From NCBI GenBank assembly GCA_964625855.1, contig CAZVFC010000045.1, forward strand, positions 1 through 64,000: a DNA stretch of 64,000 nucleotides, given 5' to 3'. Of the stretch, positions 16,001-22,400 are shown one piece after another (within the stretch, counting starts at the first letter, position 1; every line of letters starts with the position of its first letter). The position numbers and the translations under genes are program-made. This DNA is from JAPLUA01 sp964625855 (GTDB lineage Bacteria > Verrucomicrobiota > Verrucomicrobiia > Limisphaerales > UBA8199). A model generated the notes under the pieces. It ran no database searches and was not told the DNA's origin. It saw nothing but the letters and a program-made list of their open reading frames with translations.

Positions 16001-18810
16001 ACCCGGCAATGCCGGGGACTTGGGATGTGGCGACCTCGACCAACTGGTTTGACGGAACGGGCGACAACTTGTTCTATGACAGCGACACCGTCCGGTTCGA
16101 TGATACCAGCGTCAACACCACCGTTACCCTCGCCTCGACGGTCCGCCCGGCGGCGATTACCCTGGATAGCACCAACGATTATACGTTCTCGGGCAGTGGC
16201 AAGATCACCGGCTTGACCACCATCACCAAGAACAACACCAACACGGTGACGCTGGGCGTAGTGAACGACGCCGTCGGCCCCATCAACGTCAACGCCGGCA
16301 TCCTGAAGGCGATCAGCACTCTCGATGACACCTACGACGGCGCCACGATCATCACCGTGAAGAATGGCGCCGCGTTCAACTTCGACTGCTCCTGGGACAA
16401 CCTGCAGAAGGTTCCTCACAACTTTGTGATCGAAGGGGCCGGTCCGGACGGCGAGGGCGCGTTGCGCAACACCACATGTCCCACGTATGCCTATTCCTTC
16501 ATCTCGAACGTCACCCTGACGGCAGATGCCGTGATCGGTACCGCGGCGCGCCTGGACATCGGGCCGATGGCCGGCAGCACGATTGACGGCCGGGGCAACA
16601 AGCTCACCAAGGTGGGCGCAGACTCCCTTGACCTCCGCGTCCAGATCATCACCAATGTCGTCAGCATCACCGTCAGCAATGGCCTGCTGTTCTATGAGAA
16701 CTATGACCAGACCAATTCATGGACGGCCACGACGACCAATTACGTCAAGCCGGGTGCGAGCGTGGGCAGCTACGGCGGTCGCAACATCGCCATGCCGATC
16801 GCTCTCGACGGCGCCACCATTCTGAACCAGGGCGGTGGCACACCCCTGTGGACCGGCCCTGTCAAGATTGAGACCGGCTCGACCTTCAACAACAGCGGCG
16901 CCCAGAACTTCTTCGGTCCGATCTCCGGCCCGGGGGCGATGTGGGTGAATGGCGGCTGGGCCGCTCTGACTATCAGTGACGCAAATACGTATGCCGGCGG
17001 CACGGTCATCAGCAACGCTCCGAGCACTACCTCGGCGGTTGACGCCACGGCCGGCAGCGCCGCCGTCATCGCCAAGGATCCAAACGCCTTCGGCACCGGC
17101 CCGATTACCATTGACGGCTCGGCTTATCCCAGCCTAACAACCAACACCTTCTTCTTCCTGACGAACGTGTTGCGGGCCGTCGAGTTCGCCTTTGCCTCGC
17201 CGGAGACGGTGCCGAATGACATCGTGCTGCCGTCGGCCGCGATCAACAACGTGAGCCTGCATGGGCGCGACAGCGGCCAGGTCGTCAACCTCGCCGGGCA
17301 GATCAGCGGCGGCTTCACCGGTATGACCAACTGGATTGACTTTGGTGATGCGACTGTTCCGGGCGTTATGCGCTACGGCAACGCAGCCAACAGCTTCATT
17401 GGCAATATCAGCGTGTTTCGCGGTTGGCTGGCCATCACCGCCGACGGTTCGCTCGGCAACTCCGCCAACGTCCTGCGGCTCAATAGCGCCGGCGGTCTCC
17501 GGATTGATGCCCCCGTCATCAACGTAGCTCACCCGTTATACCTGACCGCGCAGACATACCTCAACCTCCTCGGCGACAACAATGGGGATGGGGTGCCGGA
17601 CACGGCCAACACCGTGACGCTCAGCGGTATGATCAGCGGTGCCCAGCGCATTCGTCCCATTGGCGGCGGCACCGTGATTCTGGCTGCGGCTAACACCCAC
17701 AGCGGCACCGAAACCTGGACGCCGGATGCGGCGACTGTCGAGTTCGCCAATGTGAACAGCTTGGGCGGGTTCTTCTCTCCCAACTACGGCGGCACCTTCC
17801 GCTACACAGGCACGGGCAGCCAAACCGCCACGGCCACCCTCTGGGTTGACCAGGGTGACCCCGGCGGTGGCACCATTGAAGTGCAGAGCCCGACCGGCGC
17901 GTTGACCATTCCTAGCGGCGGCACTATCAACAGGCCGTTCTGGAAGACCGGGCCCGGCGCCTTGACGCTGGCTCAGGGCATCTCCGGCGGAACGGTGACT
18001 GTGAACGGCGGTTCCCTCACGGTGAATGGCGCCATCAGCGGCGGGACGACGGTCGTGCTGGTTAACAGTACCGGCACCCTGACGTTGAACGGAGCCAATA
18101 CCTTTAACGGCGGCACCTTCGTGAACGCCGGCGGCACGCTCTACGTCAACGGCTCGCTGGCGGTGGGCAACTCCGTGACCGCCGCCTCGGGCGGCACGCT
18201 CGGCGGCACTGGCGTGATCAACTGCCCGGTTACCATCCCGGCAGGCGCGTTCCTGGCGCCGGGCGTCAACGCCATCGGCAAGCTCACCGTCAACAGCACG
18301 CTCGCGCTGGCCGGCCAAACCATGATGGAAATCAACGGCACCTCCGGCACCAACGACTCGGTCGTCGGCATCAGCGGGGTCACCTACGGTGGCACGCTGA
18401 ACGTCAGCAACCTGGGTGGCTCGCCGGCGAACGGAGCCAAATTCACATTATTCAGTGCGGGCAACCGGCTCGGCTCTTTCGCCACCGTCAACCTGCCGTC
18501 CATTGCGCCCATGACTTGGAACAACCTCCTGTCCGTGGACGGGAGCATTGTTGCGGTGGCCAGCGGCCCGAGCATCACGCCGGTCTATGTGACCAACTCG
18601 GTCAGCGGTACCAACCTGGTGCTTACCTGGCCCACCGATCACACCGGCTGGAAATTGCTGGTTCAGACCAACAACCTCAACTTGGGCGTGAGCACCAATC
18701 ACTTGGATTGGGATGTCGTCCCAGGCTCAGACACCACGAACCAGGTCTGGCTCCCGATTACGTCTGCCGTAAAGAGTGAGTTCTATCGCCTGAATTACAC
18801 CATTCCGTAA
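10033..18810 (+). CDS. Giant secreted protein with autotransporter-associated beta-strand repeats
   Basis: This frame encodes 2925 residues. The signal peptide has n-region MKTNWIRHFPARWL, h-region GIVSVILLACGLS and cleavage near ARA-DD (about residue 31). Almost the whole length is PATR-type beta-helix sequence with many units of the form GxGxLTKxGxGTLTLxGxNTYTGxTTxxxGTL. Several blocks begin with a recurring W-rich module (NLVWKGDGVTNAWDITTTIN, NLVWKGTPNNQWNVNGDANW, NLVWTGTDPAMPGTWDVATS) at roughly 540, 1140 and 1980. There is no C-terminal beta-barrel, so it is not a classical type V autotransporter. The last 75 residues form a separate beta domain ending FYRLNYTIP. It is probably an extended surface or matrix stalk. 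A rho-independent terminator follows at 18857. Confidence 0.9.
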   Translation: MKTNWIRHFPARWLGIVSVILLACGLSARADDLSWWGTGATPNWSDSGNWTNLALVSAVPANGDSLVFTAPGSWLDNTNDLSGLSVGWLRFDNGNLALYGNPLTVGSGVTNTMGDNSFGLALTLSAAQTFQVDGGSLTFNSSLTNTGDLVIAGTGNVTWNSTATTGIKGAGNVILNGPGTLTLPGGFLNPGVNFGFTGSTIVNGGQLVVQIGNWAGYSVFGNSLTINPGGSVQLNQPHPAGSTGVPLYVYGGTIDWNLNNGAYFTTVVLSNAYVTSTTGSGDLRGSGTFTNLASSGPTTFGAVLNLSSSRTITVEEGSADPDIDFSAGATVAINGSGALTKVGLGKMRISGPDTHTGTTTISEGTLVLTSTMANTPTIAVATNAIFDISGAFMSLSTNQTLAGVGTVLGTLNDNDAGAVGSALSPGGNGVVGTLTVDGLNLSGSSLALNFDLGSATTVGGAVNDLLIVTNLTLSGGNTNMVNFNPVSGSLAQGVPYTLIRYTSCGAPDGPVTTLAAPPSHFIYSFNNDTANSRITVTIVGNPFNLVWKGDGVTNAWDITTTINWLNNGITPITYFDGDNATFNDTGYNTPAINVTTTVKPTTVTVNATKDYVFSGSGKISGGAKLLKSNSGNLTLLTPNDFSAGGSLSGSGLVNVGNGGGTGGLGTGNLTNNTKVTFFMNASTTYGGNMSGSGSLVSFMPGATLTVTGTNTYTGGTTISNGTFQIGNATAGSSVAGNITNYGTLNLYRSDAFVNQNTITSADNTREYGNGDINVRGAGGMTVDGTAPISTSGNFSVGQSASGKLTVNAGALMNIGGYFHLGNPNNAAYYGDVTQNGGTINVSNQVRIAHWGSEISYYAMKGGTLNVPNQSLNVGWDGIGVMTMDGGAVNCRAFNVDGNTATAAIGGTNSTFTMNGGLLNIGTGGIGGNTATFRLGGGTIAAIGPAGFTASKDMILTNGTGMTFDSSNTVITVSGVLSGTNGFVKQGTGYLDLNGANTFTGAVTVANGTLEGTGTVPGPVTVQSGASLSAGGLLAAGTLTLSNITMNSGAGMTFDLSSTAGSGDLLVAKGTLALDGVGTPATLNFLGGVPYTGGPYTLITNWVPRTGNLVLAPSGLTRYVPTVDQTNPNRIQVSFSGANANLVWKGTPNNQWNVNGDANWLNAGVADKYFQSDAVIFDSTGIGTPNVVLASTITPASVTVNAAGNYSFSGADLAGVGNLTKSGSGTLTISNNLNLVGTTTVNGGTLQIGNGGTTGFVAGNISDFGSVVFKRSDTVAYGINPVNAAAVAISGPGSLTQAGSGTLMIIGTMNHYGGTTINPGTTVQVGNGATVDVGSLGNSTATNNGTLKYYRLSNVAVGTPLTGNGSFIFQGTGNSGQSGYVLNATNTFTGPVTLNYARIQSGYGALSFGSPSSITVQPASQVYALATPYSSVYSIPLTLAGTGWQDGLGALRIENTGTWAGPITLAANARIGVNNATTNTITGNITGNYELETYGGNAAAALILAPSTANSYNALRISIGTAGAATIAGNANAIPNGIPLTMNGGTLKLNGFSKSFSLFQNLNANSSIQNGSASSPASVTLAPPLNAAFTYSGTFADGGSQPLAVTFNQTGPAPTLTLGGASSSWTGNFTNNGGTITTAAAGRLGVANVASRTLEFNNCTWNLSPNNGWSGGGALATMIFNNSTLNCARYNVFGPIFLNGSTLTGTNTGDSAYYATYNLNGGKVTVRGSSPSVMSCFPVGQASAGFNLQTPTVFDVAEVTGNAAEDLTVSAPLRTGGAIGGVGALIKTGAGKMLVTDMATYTGSTTISNGTLALSGSGNLASSPSITIASGAKLDVSALSPWTIASGQSIAGSGAVIGDVSDTTGTVISPGTSAGTLSFSNNLTLGWGGSLTFDLANVNTVGANVNDLVIVGGTLDISAVATPIPVSFNFPNGAPALGVPYRLFQCGAISGTVSTAFTNSTRYVATFAQSGNNVTVTFAGSATNLVWTGTDPAMPGTWDVATSTNWFDGTGDNLFYDSDTVRFDDTSVNTTVTLASTVRPAAITLDSTNDYTFSGSGKITGLTTITKNNTNTVTLGVVNDAVGPINVNAGILKAISTLDDTYDGATIITVKNGAAFNFDCSWDNLQKVPHNFVIEGAGPDGEGALRNTTCPTYAYSFISNVTLTADAVIGTAARLDIGPMAGSTIDGRGNKLTKVGADSLDLRVQIITNVVSITVSNGLLFYENYDQTNSWTATTTNYVKPGASVGSYGGRNIAMPIALDGATILNQGGGTPLWTGPVKIETGSTFNNSGAQNFFGPISGPGAMWVNGGWAALTISDANTYAGGTVISNAPSTTSAVDATAGSAAVIAKDPNAFGTGPITIDGSAYPSLTTNTFFFLTNVLRAVEFAFASPETVPNDIVLPSAAINNVSLHGRDSGQVVNLAGQISGGFTGMTNWIDFGDATVPGVMRYGNAANSFIGNISVFRGWLAITADGSLGNSANVLRLNSAGGLRIDAPVINVAHPLYLTAQTYLNLLGDNNGDGVPDTANTVTLSGMISGAQRIRPIGGGTVILAAANTHSGTETWTPDAATVEFANVNSLGGFFSPNYGGTFRYTGTGSQTATATLWVDQGDPGGGTIEVQSPTGALTIPSGGTINRPFWKTGPGALTLAQGISGGTVTVNGGSLTVNGAISGGTTVVLVNSTGTLTLNGANTFNGGTFVNAGGTLYVNGSLAVGNSVTAASGGTLGGTGVINCPVTIPAGAFLAPGVNAIGKLTVNSTLALAGQTMMEINGTSGTNDSVVGISGVTYGGTLNVSNLGGSPANGAKFTLFSAGNRLGSFATVNLPSIAPMTWNNLLSVDGSIVAVASGPSITPVYVTNSVSGTNLVLTWPTDHTGWKLLVQTNNLNLGVSTNHLDWDVVPGSDTTNQVWLPITSAVKSEFYRLNYTIP

Positions 18811-18856
18811 CCGGGTCTCCGTCCAATACGAGACGAACTGGGGGGTTTGGTTGGGG

Positions 18857-18888
18857 CCGGGAAGCGACGGGCTTCCCGGCTCTTTTCG
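18857..18888 (+). terminator. Rho-independent terminator of the giant PATR gene
   Basis: GCCGGGAAG and CTTCCCGGC form a perfect 9-bp stem with a 7-base loop, followed by TCTTTTCG. It lies 47 bp after the stop codon at 18810. Confidence 0.75.
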
Positions 18889-18929
18889 TCCCAATCCTCT
18901 ACCCGGTTGGCCCGCCAACCAACGCTACA

Positions 18930-19003
18930 GCGAGGCAGATCCCGAATACTCCTGACCCAGCCTTGGGGTAAACATCTCTTCCGGCACATCGGTTTGCTCC
19001 TCT
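18930..19003. repeat. About 70-bp non-coding repeat, copy 1
   Basis: This segment, including GAGGCAG, CTTGGGGTAAACATCTCTT and CCGGCACATC, is clearly related to 28075-28147 in the same orientation, with a short gap and scattered mismatches. It lies in the gene-free stretch 18811-19419. It could be a mobile non-coding element or a small RNA locus; no promoter is obvious. Confidence 0.55.
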
Positions 19004-19046
19004 TCAGCCTTGCCCGGGTCATCGGCACGCCGGGTACGTGAGATGC

Positions 19047-19242
19047 ACACCCGATGCACCAGCGATGCACCAGCGATGCACCAGCGGGAAACGGTGGTGC
19101 ATCCGGTGTGCATCGCTGGTGCATCGCTGGTGCACGACCCGAAGAGCGGGAGAGCAGGCTTACACCGCCTGATTGGCCGTACGGATTCTGAGGCGGCGGG
19201 GGATCTTCCTGATACCACGCCAAGGCATGGACTGATGGAACG
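19047..19242. repeat. About 200-bp paired element with 11-bp iterons, copy 1
   Basis: Three direct copies of GATGCACCAGC (19053-19085) face inverted copies (GCTGGTGCATC) at about 19096-19134. They are followed by a 105-base segment starting ACCCGAAGAGCGGGAGAGCA. The same structure occurs at 51645-51844, with the trailing segment about 84 percent identical by eye. Each copy lies 100-200 bp upstream of a secreted-protein gene on the plus strand (19420 and 52055). It is not a CRISPR array, since there are no unique spacers. Confidence 0.75.
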
Positions 19243-19337
19243 CGCACTTACCCGCCCGGTCCGTCTGAGGCCAACGGCCAAGGTGTCTGAAACGGGCTGG
19301 ATGAGCCAGGTGAGTTGAGCGGGCAACCGCAATACCA

Positions 19338-19354
19338 TCCCCCAAATGTGGTAT
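19338..19354 (+). promoter_or_regulatory. Variant palindrome upstream of the metzincin-PATR gene
   Basis: TCCCCCAAATGTGGTAT is identical to 9827-9843 and here is embedded in a wider inverted repeat (ATACCA at 19332-19337, TGGTAT at 19349-19354). It ends 65 bp before ATG 19420, a normal position for an activator or repressor site. Confidence 0.55.
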
Positions 19355-19419
19355 GGAGGCTGTCCGCAGGGCTTTGTAGTCTAGACTGACGTGCCTCATA
19401 CCGCGCCGCGCACTTATCT

Positions 19420-22400
19420 ATGAAATACCCCAGGGTCAATTCCTCTCTCTTTGGTGTTAGCGTCTTACGCGGGTTGGTCCTGCTCTTCACCCTCCTGGGC
19501 TCCGTCCCGCTCTGGGCCTTGCCCGACAGCCTGACGCTGGCCGTGACCAACACCTGGACCAAGCAGTTGGTCAACTTCAATCTCCAGCGCTACAACCTGC
19601 GCGCCACCAACTACCAGGTGCGCGTCTATACGGACGCCACCAACTATACCCTGCTGCCGACGAACCAAATTCCGGAGGTTACCACCTACCGGGGGCGCAT
19701 CGCTACGGACCCGGGGGCATACGTAGTCGGGTCATTCGGGCCCGACGGAAAGTTCTATTACAACGTGAGTTACGGCTGCCGCTGGCAGGAGAATACGGGC
19801 GAGTATGACCCATACGACACCACCAACCGTCTTTCCTGGGGTGGCTGGGGTGCGAACGTGGCGACGACGAATGTGCCCAGCCTCGGCTACACCTACGTGT
19901 ATCAGACCAACATGCCGCAGCACATCACCTGGTCCACGAGCAATTACCCGACCAACCCGGCAGTCAGCTACGGCGGGCCGCCCTGGATGAACACCTTTCA
20001 ACAGGTGCCCGCCCAGCGCGTCCGCATCATACAGGAAATGGACCAGTCGGTCTTCCTCGGCACCTGTGGCGGCAATAACAGCCACGCCATCCTGATGCAG
20101 GAAAGCCGCATCAACGAGATGGATTACATCATGGCCCGCGATTTCGGAGTGTGCTACCAGGTCGTTGCCATCTGCCTCCGCCCGAACACGAACGCGCCGT
20201 TTACCGCTTCGGGCAACAGCCGTCTGCCGCAGTTGAGTGCTTATTGGGGCAACGACCCCGGCTACAGCCACGGCAGCTTCGCCACGGGCTGGTTCGACAT
20301 GGCCCAGGCGACCCTTTATGAAGGCGGCGGCGTGGCCTATGCCCCCGGCGATTGGGCGCTCACCGACCCCGGCTTCAACGGCAACGTTCAGGGCCACGAA
20401 AACGGCCACAACTGGGGCGCGGCGGACTATGTCACCGGCAAGGATTACACCGGCGATTACACTCTGCATTGCTCCCACACCGGCTCGGGCTACGCCAACG
20501 GCACCGACGAGGCCATGGCCGCGATGAACCTGCGCCGCAACCAATGGAAGAAAGACTATGAATGGGTGAAATACAACAACACCCTGGCCCCGCACGCCAC
20601 ACCTGATTTCGCGACCACCCGGACGAACCTCCCTGTCTCACTGAACATCCTCTTGAACGATTACGTGTGCAACAGCAACACGCTCACGGTGGCGTCGTTT
20701 GAGACCAACACGCCGGCGGGCGGCGTGGTCACCAATCTGGGGAACGGATTCCTGCGCTACACCCCTCCGCCTGACTTTGTGGGCTACGACCTCTTTCATT
20801 ACTACGTCGCTGAACCCAGCGGCCTGAAGAGCCTGAGCGGCGTCAAGGTCCTCGTGACCAATAGTGCTGCGCCGCTGCTGGGGGAGTGGACCTTCGACCA
20901 AACCAACGGCACGCTCGTGACTGAGACCACCGGCACCAGCCCGAACGGCGCCCTGTACGGCTCGGCCAATTTCTCGAGCGGCTCGGTGGCCGGCATCGGC
21001 GGCGGCCGGGCGCTGCACCTGGACGGCACCGGCTATGCCCGGTTCAAGGGTACCTGGTTTGACGCGCTCAACGGCAGCCTCAGCCTGTCGCTCTGGTGCA
21101 AGCCGGATGCAACTCCGACTGGTACCCAGATGCTCTTCATGAAGTGCGACAACGACTGGAACCGGGAATCCGGGCTGAAAGTGGGCCTGACTCCCACCTC
21201 GATCTTTGTCGCCGGCAGCGTGTTTGGCGGCCAGTTCAGCGGGTTCGGCGCCACTGCGGCGATTGTGCCGCAGCCCGGCGTTTGGTACCACATTGTCGCG
21301 GAGATTGACCGAGCCAGTAACCTGGTCCGCCTCTTTGTGAACGGCGTGGAATACACCACGACCTCGAACACGCGCTCCATCCCGGCGGGCGAGTTCGTTG
21401 TTGGGGAGAACTGGCCCATTATAGGCGCCGCCAATTCCACCCACGGCTGGGGCAGTTACTTTGTCGGCGCCGTGGACGACCTTCGCCTTTACACCAAGGC
21501 GCTTACGGTTCAAGAGGTTACCGCGCTCTACCAGGGAGGCGGCATCCTGCCGGCCGCCGGGCCTGATCCGGCTAATGGGGAGCGCAATGTTCGCCTCCAG
21601 CCAACGTTGGCCTGGGTGCAAGGCAGCGCCGGCAGCTTCCAGTTCGACGTCTATCTGGGCACGAGTTCCAACCTGGTCGCCGCCGCGACAACCAACTCAG
21701 CCCTCTACCAGGGCCGATTCAGCACCGCCAGCTTCATCCCGGCCCTCCCCCTCGCCACCAACACCACTTACTACTGGCGGGTGGACGAGGTCTCCGGCAC
21801 CAACCTGATCGCCAGCGATGTGTGGAGCTTCGCCACGGCCATGGATGCGATTCACGGGGGGCTGAAGCTCTACTTGTCGTTTGATAACCGCGACACGGTG
21901 GGCACGAACACCTATGACCGGTCAGGGCCGCCTTTCCACGACGGGGCGCTCTACAATTCGCCTACCCAGGTCGCGGGGCCGGTTTATGAGGCTCTCAGCT
22001 TCAACGGCACGAGTAGCTATGTCCAAACCCCGGCGCTAAACCTGAACACACCCCGGGCGACCCTGTTGGCGTGGGTCAAGCGGAGCGGCAGTTTGAGCTC
22101 CTACGCGGGCATCGTCTTTTGTCGAGGCGGCACTACTATCTCCGGCCTCGACGTCCGAGGCACCTCCAACCAATTGGGCTACCATTGGAATGATTCGGCC
22201 AGCACCTACAACTACGTGTCAGGGCTCACCTTACCGGACGGTCAATGGGTGCTGGCAGCGCTCACCGTCGAAACCAACCGCGCCATCTTCTACATGGGAC
22301 AGACCAACGGCGTCATTCAGGCTGCCACCAACAACTACACCCATGTCATGCAAGCCTTCGACGCGCCCTTGAGCGTGGCCCGCGATTCGACCGGCGGGCG

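Noticed and set aside
10033..18810. A classical type V autotransporter
   Set aside because: No C-terminal beta-barrel is present; the repeats alone do not define that secretion route.
19047..19134. CRISPR-like array at the GATGCACCAGC repeats
   Set aside because: Units are 11 bp, directly adjacent and partly inverted, with no unique spacers.
18795..19247. A conserved small protein encoded on the minus strand of the 200-bp elements
   Set aside because: Both copies keep an open frame with similar translation (GQSGGV, LLSR.SGRAPAMHQRCT), but the surrounding repeats and lack of start signals favour non-coding DNA. The differences do not clearly favour third positions by eye.
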